In this document: positions 42,374-49,179 of the stretch, in pieces
Layout of the letters: each line of letters opens with the position of its first letter
Position numbering within the stretch: position 1 is the stretch's first letter
Source of the DNA: JADLHS01 sp964553795
GTDB lineage: Bacteria > Verrucomicrobiota > Verrucomicrobiia > Limisphaerales > JADLHS01
Assembly: GCA_964553795.1 (NCBI GenBank)
Contig: CAZKMR010000025.1
Span: forward strand, 1 to 49,179
DNA length: 49,179 nt
Direction of reading: 5' to 3'
Notes under the pieces: model-generated
What the model saw: only the letters and a program-made list of their open reading frames with translations
Databases searched by the model: none
What the model was told of the DNA's origin: nothing
Translations under genes and position numbers: made by a program

Positions 42374-43261
42374 TCAGTTGGTCGCCAGTTCCGCCGCGCG
42401 CACGGTGTTTTGCATCAGCATGGCAATGGTCATCGGGCCAACACCGCCAGGGTTGGGCGTAATCCTTCCGGCAATCGGTTGTACTTCGGCGAACGCCACG
42501 TCGCCGACTAATTTTGTCCCGGACTTGCTCGTCGGATCGGGCACGCGATTGACGCCGACATCCATGACCACGCCCCCTGGCTTCACCATGTCCGCTTTCA
42601 AAAACTCTGCGACGCCCATCGCTGCCACGATGATGTCGGCCCGGCGACAATGCGCTTTGATATCGCGCGTGGCGGAATGGCAAATCGTCACGGTCGCATT
42701 CGCCGCCTTGCCTTTCTGACACAACATCGCGGCCATGGGTTTGCCGACGATGTTGCCGCGCCCGAGAATGACGACTTCCGCGCCGTCAATCCTGACGCCG
42801 GCCCGCACCAACAATTCGCGCACGCCCGCCGGAGTGCAGGGCTGAAAACCGGTCGCATCTCCCAGCATGAGTTTCCCGACGTTGACCGGATGGAATCCGT
42901 CCACGTCTTTGGTGGGGAGAACCGTGGCGTAAATGATTTCCTGGCGGATTTGTTTCGGCAACGGCGCTTGGACCAAAATGCCGTGCAAATGCGCCGCCGC
43001 GTTGAGTTTTGCCAACAGCGCGAGCAGTTCCGCTTCGGAAGTCTGCTCCGGCAGGATGTGGGTTTCGGAAACGATGCCGAGTTCGGCGCAGGCTTTCTCC
43101 TTCCGACCGACATAGACTTTCGACGCCGGGTCTTCCCCGACCCGCACGAAAGCCAAACCGGGTGGCACGCCGCGGGTTCGCAACGCAGCGATCCGATCCT
43201 TGAGTTCCGTCTGAATTTGCGCCGCGATGAGCCGCCCGTCGATGAGGTTATCCCCGGGCAT
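42374..43261 (-). CDS. folD: Methylenetetrahydrofolate dehydrogenase / cyclohydrolase FolD
   Basis: 295 aa, normal length. Active-site Tyr and Lys in SKVYVGRKEKACAELGI, then ILVQAPLPKQI, KDVDGFHPVNVGKLMLGD, PCTPAGVRELL, the Rossmann motif ILGRGNIVGKPMAAML, and the signature PNPGGVGPMTIAML. It interconverts methylene-, methenyl- and formyl-tetrahydrofolate, supplying one-carbon units to purine synthesis (PurH is encoded 7 kb away). Its start overlaps the SH3-protein stop by one base (TAATG). Confidence 0.96.
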   Translation of the reverse strand: MPGDNLIDGRLIAAQIQTELKDRIAALRTRGVPPGLAFVRVGEDPASKVYVGRKEKACAELGIVSETHILPEQTSEAELLALLAKLNAAAHLHGILVQAPLPKQIRQEIIYATVLPTKDVDGFHPVNVGKLMLGDATGFQPCTPAGVRELLVRAGVRIDGAEVVILGRGNIVGKPMAAMLCQKGKAANATVTICHSATRDIKAHCRRADIIVAAMGVAEFLKADMVKPGGVVMDVGVNRVPDPTSKSGTKLVGDVAFAEVQPIAGRITPNPGGVGPMTIAMLMQNTVRAAELATN

Positions 43262-44259
43262 TATTCCACGACGTAAATCTTTTGGATCGTCAAGACGGGT
43301 GTGTTCACCCAGCGTTCGTCGAGCCCTTCCTGGCCGCTCACGATGATATGGCGCCCAACGTAACGGCTCATTTCCAATTGCGCGGTCGGGCTGTAGAGAT
43401 AATTGATCAACTTACCGTTGTCCTTGCTGTGCAAACCGAATTTGGTCGGCGCCTGAATGCTGATGGTCGGCTTCACAATGCCTTCGTGCGACACGGTGCG
43501 CGGCACCCAGACTTCTTCGATCACCGGCGGCGGCGCAACGGCGCCTTCCGCATCCGGCAGCGGCATCGGGGTTGGCTCTACCAGCGGATTCGGATTCTCC
43601 ACATCGGTGGGCGTCGTGGCTATGAGCGGATCACTCGTCACCGTGCTCGGCGTGGCGTCAGGCGTGGCATCAATGGAAACGACTTGCGGCACAGTTGTCG
43701 CCGTTGCGTCCTGTTGAACGAACGACGCAGCCACGAACGCGAACGCGTCCGCCGGTGCGGCGATCTCCGTCCAATTTCCTTTGGTGGAAATTTCCTTTAC
43801 GGTCGTGCCCTGTTCAATGGTGCCGACAACGCTGTAATTTTCACCCGGCCCAGTCCGGATGTTGAGCTTGCGTGGCTTGACGGTTTTTTCCGGGGTCAAA
43901 TAGGAGCCATGCACCCAGACATTCGCGCCGGCTGGATAAGAAATCTTCGCCCACTGCGAGGGTTCACCGGCTTTGGTTTTGGAAAGAATTACTTGCTCGA
44001 AAACGGTCACTGCGTCGCCGTCTTGAAGTTTGCCTACCACTTCGCCCTTGAAACCGGCTTTGCCGCGGACATTGACGTTCTTGCCGACAATCGTTGCGGC
44101 GCCGGGCGACAGAATCACCGGCTTTTCTGCTTTGGTCGCGGGCTTGGCGGCGGGGGCGGGCTTCTTGGCGGGCGCCGGTTCAAGTTGACCGTCCGCGCGC
44201 GCGGCGAGTGCCACCACCAGCAACATCGCCGTCAAAATCATCCATCCGTTCTTTTTCAT
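43261..44259 (-). CDS. Secreted protein with two bacterial SH3 domains
   Basis: 332 aa. Signal peptide (MILTAMLLVVALAARA), Ala/Pro/Lys-rich linker, SH3b domain 1 (about 60-123, VNVRGKAGFKGEVVGKLQDG), SH3b domain 2 (about 130-183, LNIRTGPGENYSVVGTIEQG), a Thr/Pro-rich spacer (about 190-245) and a C-terminal beta domain (about 255-332, RYVGRHIIVSGQEGLDERWV). SH3b modules usually bind cell-wall peptides. It is coupled to folD by TAATG and follows the pseudouridine synthase by 3 bp. Confidence 0.85.
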   Translation of the reverse strand: MKKNGWMILTAMLLVVALAARADGQLEPAPAKKPAPAAKPATKAEKPVILSPGAATIVGKNVNVRGKAGFKGEVVGKLQDGDAVTVFEQVILSKTKAGEPSQWAKISYPAGANVWVHGSYLTPEKTVKPRKLNIRTGPGENYSVVGTIEQGTTVKEISTKGNWTEIAAPADAFAFVAASFVQQDATATTVPQVVSIDATPDATPSTVTSDPLIATTPTDVENPNPLVEPTPMPLPDAEGAVAPPPVIEEVWVPRTVSHEGIVKPTISIQAPTKFGLHSKDNGKLINYLYSPTAQLEMSRYVGRHIIVSGQEGLDERWVNTPVLTIQKIYVVE

Positions 44260-44262
44260 AGG

Positions 44263-44967
44263 TCAGGAAAGTAAAGTTTTTATCTCCGTCGGTGTCAATG
44301 TTCGCCATCGTCCGACTTTCAATTCGCCCAGTTTGATTTTTCCAATCTGTGTCCGCACCAACCGACGCACCGTCAACGCCTGCGATTCAATCATCCGCCG
44401 CACTTCGCGATTCTTGCCCTCGGCGAGTTCCAATTCCACCACACTCTCGGATTTAGTGGCGGAAATCAGCCACGCGCGTTCGGCTTTGAGTTTTTCGCCC
44501 TCGTGAAATACGCCGCGCGTAAACTGCTCCAGCATGGCGTCGTCCACTTTGCCCTCAACCGTCACCACATACCGTTTGCGCACGCCGTACCGCGGATGCG
44601 TCAGCCGCAGCGCGAAGTCTCCATCATTGGTCAGGAAAAGCAATCCTTCGCTGGCATAATCCAGTCGCCCGACGGAATTGACGATCTGCCACTCCTTCGG
44701 CAACAGGTCGTAAACGGTGGCACGATCATGTTCGTCCTGCTTGGAACAAACACAGCCTTTGGGTTTGTGGAGGACGAGATACAGTTTCTTTTGGCTGCGA
44801 ACGGGCTTCCCGTCCACCGTTACCTTGTCGCGCTCGGGATCAACTTTCGTTCCGAGCAACTGGACGACCGCACCATTCACCGCCACGCGGCCGGCGAGAA
44901 TGAATTGCTCCGCCGCGCGCCGCGATGCCACGCCTGCCTCGGCAAGATATTTTTGCAGGCGAACCAC
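44263..44967 (-). CDS. rRNA pseudouridine synthase (RluB/RsuA family)
   Basis: 234 aa. N-terminal S4 RNA-binding domain (RLQKYLAEAGVASRRAAEQF), then the catalytic domain with the active Asp in VNSVGRLDYASEGLLFLTND and LAEGKNREVRRMIESQALTV near the end. Members isomerise a uridine in 23S or 16S rRNA; RluB (23S U2605) is the closest by eye. It is followed within 3 bp by the SH3 protein gene. Confidence 0.94.
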   Translation of the reverse strand: MVRLQKYLAEAGVASRRAAEQFILAGRVAVNGAVVQLLGTKVDPERDKVTVDGKPVRSQKKLYLVLHKPKGCVCSKQDEHDRATVYDLLPKEWQIVNSVGRLDYASEGLLFLTNDGDFALRLTHPRYGVRKRYVVTVEGKVDDAMLEQFTRGVFHEGEKLKAERAWLISATKSESVVELELAEGKNREVRRMIESQALTVRRLVRTQIGKIKLGELKVGRWRTLTPTEIKTLLS

Positions 44968-45070
44968 AAGAGAGGGATTCGGGAAACGGCGTGCAAGGTA
45001 TCAAATCAAACAATCAGGGCGCGAACCCGCGCCGTCTGACCGTGAATCTGACGCGCCAACCCGCCGGAGA

Positions 45071-45226
45071 TTAAGCGTCCGGCTTGGTCTTGCGCAGACC
45101 GGTAATACGGTCGCCGTCTTTCCATTGCCCGCGTTTCTTGAGAACTTCGATGCGCTCGAAACGCTTCATAACATTGCGTTTACCACCGAGGGTGGACGCG
45201 GCGCGGAGACTACGATGCTGTGACAT
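45071..45226 (-). CDS. Verrucomicrobia/Chlamydiae-type small basic protein
   Basis: 51 aa, very basic: MSQHRSLRAASTLGGKRNVM, then KRFERIEVLKKRGQWKDGDR and ITGLRKTKPDA. This pattern (MSxHRSL, KRNVxxRxERI, LKxxGxW, GLxKTK) is a conserved small basic protein that I know only from Verrucomicrobia and Chlamydiae; it is probably ribosome- or RNA-associated, though its function is not established. It is expressed from a well-formed promoter (45276-45304) with a hairpin in the leader and a GGAAAAAG ribosome-binding site, as for an abundant protein. It supports the phylum assignment. Confidence 0.88.
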   Translation of the reverse strand: MSQHRSLRAASTLGGKRNVMKRFERIEVLKKRGQWKDGDRITGLRKTKPDA

Positions 45227-45250
45227 AAACTTTTTCCGGTTAAAATTTCA

Positions 45251-45270
45251 TCCGCTTCGGCAAAAGCGGA
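45251..45270 (-). promoter_or_regulatory. Leader hairpin of the small basic protein gene
   Basis: A perfect 7-bp inverted repeat TCCGCTT / AAGCGGA with a 6-base loop lies at the very 5' end of the predicted mRNA. It starts next to the expected transcription start (about 45269) and ends 25 bases before the start codon. It could stabilise the mRNA or regulate translation. Confidence 0.5.
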
Positions 45271-45275
45271 CGCGG

Positions 45276-45304
45276 ACTGTATCAGCCGGACCGCGCTCTG
45301 CCAA
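45276..45304 (-). promoter_or_regulatory. Sigma-70-type promoter of the small basic protein gene
   Basis: On the minus strand: -35 TTGGCA (45304-45299, five of six consensus), 17-base spacer, -10 TACAGT (45281-45276, four of six). The predicted start is near 45269, giving a leader of about 43 bases. Confidence 0.72.
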
Positions 45305-45394
45305 TCGCTAATTTCGGCTGAAATAAAGCGACGGGAACTGCCGGAGGTGTCGCTTGACTTGACCGGGCGGCTTCGGAAAACTGCTGTGCGTTGT

Positions 45395-45823
45395 ATGCCG
45401 GCCAAAAGTAGTACCCGAAAGAACCGTTCGTCCCGCGAACAGTCGCGGGCACTCGACATCCAGATTCAATTCATGGAAGGAGTCGTGCGCCGCGACCCCG
45501 CCTATGTTGAAGCCCTGCAACTGCTTGGCGATAATTACACCAAACGCGGGCGTTACTCCGAAGGCTTGGGCGTGGACGAACGCCTGGCGGAGTTGGAGCC
45601 GAATAACCCGTTGGTATTCTATAATCTCGCGTGCAGTTACTCGCTGTTGGATCGGTGTGACGACGCGGCCAATGCCTTGGAGAAGGCGTTGCACCTCGGC
45701 TATCGCGATTTCAAATGGATGGCCAAGGACACCGACTTGAAAAACCTGCGCGCCCACCCCCGTTACAAAGCCATTCGCGTCCAAATCAAGAAACTCAAAG
45801 CCGCCGAGTCCGAGGAAGAATAA
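45395..45823 (+). CDS. TPR-repeat protein
   Basis: 142 aa from the ATG at 45395. A basic N-terminus (MPAKSSTRKNRSSREQSRAL) is followed by about three TPR units: FMEGVVRRDPAYVEALQLLG, RYSEGLGVDERLAELEPNNP and VFYNLACSYSLLDRCDDAAN. It ends with a conserved-looking HLGYRDFKWMAKDTDLKNLR segment and an acidic tail. It is cytoplasmic by prediction. It is divergent from the small basic protein gene and may share the regulatory region between them. Confidence 0.82.
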   Translation: MPAKSSTRKNRSSREQSRALDIQIQFMEGVVRRDPAYVEALQLLGDNYTKRGRYSEGLGVDERLAELEPNNPLVFYNLACSYSLLDRCDDAANALEKALHLGYRDFKWMAKDTDLKNLRAHPRYKAIRVQIKKLKAAESEEE

Positions 45824-45890
45824 CTTCCGCCGCTCCCCCACCGCTAACTTCTCGGTTCGGCACCGGCTCATATTCCGTTAAGCTGGGCGC

Positions 45891-46997
45891 ATGAACGTCA
45901 CTGTCCGGGGGCAAACCCGGCATTATCGCACGGTTACTTTTGACACGCGGAACAACTGCGTTCGCCTCATCGAACAACGCCGGTTGCCGCATGAGTTCAA
46001 AATCGTCGCGACGACTGATTACCGCGAAACCGCCGCCGCCATCCACGATATGATTGTGCGCGGGGCTGGCGCCATCGGCGCCACGGCAGCCTATGGTCTC
46101 GCGCAAGGTGCGCTCGCGTTTCGCGGGCGCGACCGGAGAAAATTCTCGACTCACATCGAAACGGTTTACGCCACGCTGAAAGCCGCGCGACCCACTGCCG
46201 TCGATCCCGTCAACGCCATGAATGACGTGCGCAAAGTCATGACGGCAGGCGAATCAGTGGAAGAACAACAAGCTCTCGCACTCGCAGCCGCGGAAGAATT
46301 CGCCACCGAAGACGTGCGGCATTGCGAAGCCATCGGTCGGCACGGCGCAAAACTGATCCGCAACGGCATGCGCGTGCTCACGCATTGCAACGCCGGTTGG
46401 CTCGCGTTTGTGGATGTTGGCTCGGCCACGGCCCCGCTTTATGCCGCGCAGCAGGCCGGGCGCAAATTTCATGTCTTCTGCGATGAAACCCGCCCGCGCT
46501 GTCAGGGCGCGACCTTGACCGCATGGGAATTGGCGCAACAAAAGGTTTCTCATCAAATCATCGCCGATAACGCGGCGGGCCATTTGATGCAGCGCGGGGA
46601 AATTGATTTAGTCATTGTGGGCAGCGACCGCACGCTGGGCCGCACGGGTGAGGTGGCGAACAAAATTGGCACTTACACCAAGGCGGTGCTCGCGCAGCGG
46701 CATAAAATCCCGTTTTATGTCGCCATCCCGTTGTCCACGATTGATTGGGAATTGCGCCGCGGGTTCGACATACCCATCGAAGAGCGGCACGAAACCGAAG
46801 TGCTCGGCGCGTGGGGCGTGGGCGCTAAAGGAAAACGTTCCACTTATGTTCGCATCGCCAACCCGACCAGCGGCGCGCGCAATCCGGGTTTCGACGTCAC
46901 CCCGGCCGAATTGATTACCGGCATCATCACGCCCGTCGGAATCTTTAAGCCCAAAGAACTGTGGCGGCAGCGAAACAAATTAAACTACGCTGGATAA
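45891..46997 (+). CDS. mtnA: S-methyl-5-thioribose-1-phosphate isomerase
   Basis: 368 aa. Catalytic Cys166 in VLTHCNAGWLAFVDVG and Asp246 in VIVGSDRTLGRTGEVANKIG are both present, with RGAGAIGATAAYGLAQGAL near the N-terminus and PGFDVTPAELITGIITPVG near the end. It isomerises methylthioribose-1-phosphate to the ribulose form in methionine salvage. No other salvage genes lie in the window. The next gene starts 4 bp after its stop. Confidence 0.95.
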   Translation: MNVTVRGQTRHYRTVTFDTRNNCVRLIEQRRLPHEFKIVATTDYRETAAAIHDMIVRGAGAIGATAAYGLAQGALAFRGRDRRKFSTHIETVYATLKAARPTAVDPVNAMNDVRKVMTAGESVEEQQALALAAAEEFATEDVRHCEAIGRHGAKLIRNGMRVLTHCNAGWLAFVDVGSATAPLYAAQQAGRKFHVFCDETRPRCQGATLTAWELAQQKVSHQIIADNAAGHLMQRGEIDLVIVGSDRTLGRTGEVANKIGTYTKAVLAQRHKIPFYVAIPLSTIDWELRRGFDIPIEERHETEVLGAWGVGAKGKRSTYVRIANPTSGARNPGFDVTPAELITGIITPVGIFKPKELWRQRNKLNYAG

Positions 46998-47001
46998 AAT
47001 C

Positions 47002-48078
47002 ATGCGCCGGACTAAAACAGTATTGCTCAGCTGGATCAGCGTCGTGATCGGCCTGTTGCCGCTGTGTGCCGCGACGCCGCAGGAGATTCGCGAGCCGATC
47101 GGGAACTACACCAACGGCGCCGCGCGCTTTGAATCGTTCCGCGTGACTTCGCACCTGATCAGCACGCAGCAATTTCGGATGCCGCCGCAGCTCGCCACCA
47201 ACGCCGCATTCGCGACCAATCCCATCATCAGCCGACTGCGCACCAACACCTTCACGTACACCAATCTGGTGTTCGACGGATTCGTGCCCGGTTCGCTGCC
47301 ACATCTGGCCTGGACCAATTTCCTCGCCCACACCAATGGCCGCGATCTCCGCATCTGGGTCGAGCGCACGCATCCAGCGGATTTTCCCACCAATCCTCCC
47401 ACCGCCCGATGGAACACCAACAGCGTGATTTGGGGAATGAAAGGATTAACCGCGCTCAGTCCGTCGTGGGCGGGTCAGGGGTCACCGGGACAAATTGCGT
47501 TAACGGCTTTAACGCGCCGCCACGTGTACGCCCGCGGCCACGGCATGGGGGCGGATGGATTTACGACCAACTGGGGCGTGAAGAAAGTCTGGTTTCTCAC
47601 TCGCGACAACAAACTGATCGAAGCCAAAACCAAGCGCGCCGTCGTGCGTGTCACTCCGGGCACGAACAACGTGCACCGGGATTATACGATCTTCCTGCTC
47701 GACCGCGATTTGCCGAACACCATTGAACCTATGGCCGTCGCTTCATTGGAAGACGTACGCAAATTCTATTTGCCGCCAATCCATCCGCCATTCCCCGTTC
47801 AAGGAGTCGTACCGTATCCGTTGTTTCAAACCGAGCAAGGCGGCTACGTCAACACAAGTGTCCCGCCGCTGACGGTGAACACCTGGAAAGGCGGCGACTC
47901 CGGCTCACCCAATATGATTCCGCTGCCCGGCGAACTCATTTTTTACGGCGGTCGTTCCACCAGCGGCCCAACCCTCGAAATGCAGGCGGACATGGACGAA
48001 CTCTGTCGCCAGGAAGGGCTAAATCCGACCAAATATCAAATGCGTTGGGTGGACCTGGAGAAACTATCGAAGCACTGA
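47002..48078 (+). CDS. Secreted divergent trypsin-like protein
   Basis: 358 aa with a signal peptide (RTKTVLLSWISVVIGLLPLC). The middle is rich in Asn/Thr. A trypsin-fold serine signature is present near the C-terminus, KGGDSGSPNMIPLPGELIFY (S300). A plausible catalytic His lies in ALTRRHVYARGHGMG (H174 or H180), and an Asp in VHRDYTIFLLDRDLP (D227), in the correct order and spacing for a chymotrypsin-like triad. The N-terminal 140 residues match nothing I know. The target is unknown. It starts 4 bp after mtnA and converges on a tRNA gene. Confidence 0.72.
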   Translation: MRRTKTVLLSWISVVIGLLPLCAATPQEIREPIGNYTNGAARFESFRVTSHLISTQQFRMPPQLATNAAFATNPIISRLRTNTFTYTNLVFDGFVPGSLPHLAWTNFLAHTNGRDLRIWVERTHPADFPTNPPTARWNTNSVIWGMKGLTALSPSWAGQGSPGQIALTALTRRHVYARGHGMGADGFTTNWGVKKVWFLTRDNKLIEAKTKRAVVRVTPGTNNVHRDYTIFLLDRDLPNTIEPMAVASLEDVRKFYLPPIHPPFPVQGVVPYPLFQTEQGGYVNTSVPPLTVNTWKGGDSGSPNMIPLPGELIFYGGRSTSGPTLEMQADMDELCRQEGLNPTKYQMRWVDLEKLSKH

Positions 48079-48080
48079 GA

Positions 48081-48155
48081 TGGTGCGCGCTGTAGGTTTC
48101 GAACCTACGACCCCTACCGTGTGAAGGTAATGCTCTACCACTGAGCTAAGCGCGC
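48081..48155 (-). tRNA. tRNA-Val (CAC)
   Basis: Acceptor stem GCGCGCT pairs perfectly with AGCGCGC; discriminator A and encoded CCA (48081-48083). D arm GCTC-AGTGGTA-GAGC, anticodon arm TTACC-TTCACAC-GGTAG with anticodon CAC at 48121-48123, T arm GTAGG-TTCGAAA-CCTAC. It reads the Val codon GUG. A weak promoter may lie upstream (TTGAAG at 48194-48189, 16 bases, TACTCT at 48172-48167). Confidence 0.95.
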
Positions 48156-48216
48156 TACCGGCGAGCAGAGTAACCAATCGCGCCCGGACTTCAAGTCTCC
48201 GTTTGCAGGCGTGCTG

Positions 48217-48717
48217 TTATGATCCCGCCGGAGCATTGGTGGTCAGAGTCGGCGGCGCATTCGTCGTCTCCAACTCCGGCAACAAATCCTTCAGTTCCAA
48301 TTTCCCGGTGCTCTCGGAACTCATGCGACTCAACCACGAATCACCATGAAACACGCTGGCGATGCGATAGGAGAAACTTTTGGTTTCGATGATGGACTTG
48401 AGGCGAGTAGCGAGTGCGAGGTTGCTCAAATGAACTTTCACTTCATGCGTCACGGTGCCGAGTCGGGGTACTTCCACCGCCGAATCGCTCAGGCCTTTCC
48501 CGATGTAGAGGTCGTTGAGATAAATCTTGTGCACTTCACCCGTGAGTTTCACTGGCTTGGGTGTCTCGTTGCTCAGCCGCAAGGTCACGGTCGCGGTGGT
48601 TTCCAGCGCGGTCGCTTCTTCAAATCGCAGATTGATCAAGCTGACGGACGGGCCGGGGTCGCTGCCGCAACCACACAGCAGCACCGCCATCGCCAACAGG
48701 CAAAGGACTGTTTTCAT
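48217..48717 (-). CDS. LEA14-like (LEA type 2) lipoprotein
   Basis: 166 aa from the ATG at 48717. Lipoprotein signal (MKTVLCLLAMAVLLCGCGSD). The mature part is a beta-sandwich pattern of the LEA-2/WHy type: VSLINLRFEEATALETTATV, TLRLSNETPKPVKLTGEVHK, IYLNDLYIGKGLSDSAVEVP and so on. It ends in a Thr/Asn/Pro-rich tail. Such lipoproteins are common in the envelope of Gram-negative bacteria; the function is unknown. It lies 98 bp after the NusG-like gene on the same strand. Confidence 0.8.
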   Translation of the reverse strand: MKTVLCLLAMAVLLCGCGSDPGPSVSLINLRFEEATALETTATVTLRLSNETPKPVKLTGEVHKIYLNDLYIGKGLSDSAVEVPRLGTVTHEVKVHLSNLALATRLKSIIETKSFSYRIASVFHGDSWLSRMSSESTGKLELKDLLPELETTNAPPTLTTNAPAGS

Positions 48718-48815
48718 GGTGACAGTTAACGCCGCGCCCGCCGCAGCGTCAACGGTGTTGGCGGTACAATTCCCCGCGAAATCTGTAGCTGCCAGCAGTC
48801 GCAAGGTCCGGCGGA

Positions 48816-49178
48816 TTAGAGCAACTCCAGTTCGTCGGCTTCCAATTTCACCGCGGCGGCTTGATTGATGAAGTCCAAACGCAACAAAACCGTGGTTGGG
48901 CCGTGACGGGATTCGACCAGCCCCTCGACGCCCTGAAGCGGACCGGAGCGAATCCGCACATGCGTGCCGGTGGTAATTTGCGGCGCCAGGCGCACTTCCA
49001 ACCCGGAATCCAATGCGAGGAGAACTTCGTTCAGTTGCCGGTCGAAGGTGCTCTGATCGAACACATCCAGCAAATTGGCCACGTTATCGTTTTGCCGAAG
49101 GGAGCCCGCGTCAGTGGCTTGAAGTTGTAAAAAGACGTAACCGGGAAACAGCGGTTTCTGGAAAGCGACGGATTTGCC
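48816..49178 (-). CDS. NusG-family transcription factor (RfaH/UpxY-type paralogue), 5' end cut by window
   Basis: 120 codons are visible, open to the window edge; the GTG at 49082 is internal. The NGN-domain motif AFQKPLFPGYVFLQLQA is followed by a degenerate linker and a C-terminal KOW domain (TGTHVRIRSGPLQGVEGLVE). It is not next to secE or rplK, the usual neighbours of the housekeeping nusG, and its core differs from standard NusG, so it looks like a specialised paralogue of the kind that promotes transcription through long polysaccharide or secondary-metabolite operons. Its target is unknown. An export operon with an internal terminator lies 9 kb away. Confidence 0.82.
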   Translation of the reverse strand, partial: GKSVAFQKPLFPGYVFLQLQATDAGSLRQNDNVANLLDVFDQSTFDRQLNEVLLALDSGLEVRLAPQITTGTHVRIRSGPLQGVEGLVESRHGPTTVLLRLDFINQAAAVKLEADELELL

Positions 49179-49179
49179 G

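Overview
The window (about 58-60% GC, my estimate by eye) looks like a metagenome-derived contig from a Verrucomicrobiota bacterium, probably the Pedosphaera/Limisphaerales side of the phylum. The basis is a 51-aa small basic protein of the kind I know only from Verrucomicrobia and Chlamydiae (45071-45226), a PEP-CTERM secreted protein, many lipoproteins, weak or absent Shine-Dalgarno sites, and a mix of scattered housekeeping genes. Two 100-N scaffold gaps are present (1100-1199 and 3020-3119). The second is flanked by an identical 55-bp sequence and is probably not a real gap. I see no insertion sequence, prophage, CRISPR array, rRNA or classical defence system.

Layout. 1-2750: a cell-envelope lipoprotein cluster (glycine-zipper protein, LpoB-like activator, COG3014-type TPR lipoprotein, YcfL-like lipoprotein). 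3247-5657: an unrecognised, perhaps nitroreductase-like protein and a PEP-CTERM protein ending in a clear terminator. 5733-8532 (minus): an ECF sigma factor translationally coupled to a cupin anti-sigma factor, and a FadL-type outer-membrane protein. 8832-17741: membrane histidine kinase, a TPR protein on the other strand, pseudopilin, DprA, a truncated aldehyde dehydrogenase, the tail-specific protease Prc, a secreted protein, YacG and exported MsrA. 17786-19978 (minus): a repeat-bearing SHOCT-like secreted protein, squalene/phytoene synthase and a FlK-like hotdog thioesterase. 20159-23070: an atypical transketolase, a 40-aa lipoprotein on the other strand, and YqgE.

23067-31204 is one long minus-strand run: M3 peptidase, thioesterase, RuvC, RuvA, lysophospholipid acyltransferase, NAD-dependent epimerase, pyruvate kinase and YgfZ, with repeated TGATG stop/start overlaps. 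31342-35292 holds an orphan DppD-type ATPase, TadA, a short RodZ-like protein, tRNA-Tyr with a good sigma-70 promoter, and purH 48 bp behind the tRNA. 35303-39905 (minus) is an exopolysaccharide export operon: beta-barrel outer-membrane protein, tyrosine autokinase, short Wza-like protein and FHA protein. An intrinsic terminator lies directly against the kinase start codon. 40245-45226 (minus) carries a TPR-LysM lipoprotein, two unknowns, FolD, an SH3 protein, an rRNA pseudouridine synthase and the small basic protein. 45395-49179 carries a TPR protein, MtnA, a divergent trypsin-like secreted protein, tRNA-Val(CAC), an LEA14-like lipoprotein and a partial NusG paralogue cut by the window end.

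The most interesting ensemble is the polysaccharide export operon with its internal terminator, together with a NusG-family paralogue about 9 kb away. These suggest control by processive antitermination, and a split outer-membrane translocon made of a short OPX protein and a separate barrel. Other points of interest are the gammaproteobacterial-style LpoB/COG3014/YcfL cluster, the ChrR-like anti-sigma factor lacking its usual zinc-binding cysteines, and the FlK-like thioesterase coupled to squalene synthase.
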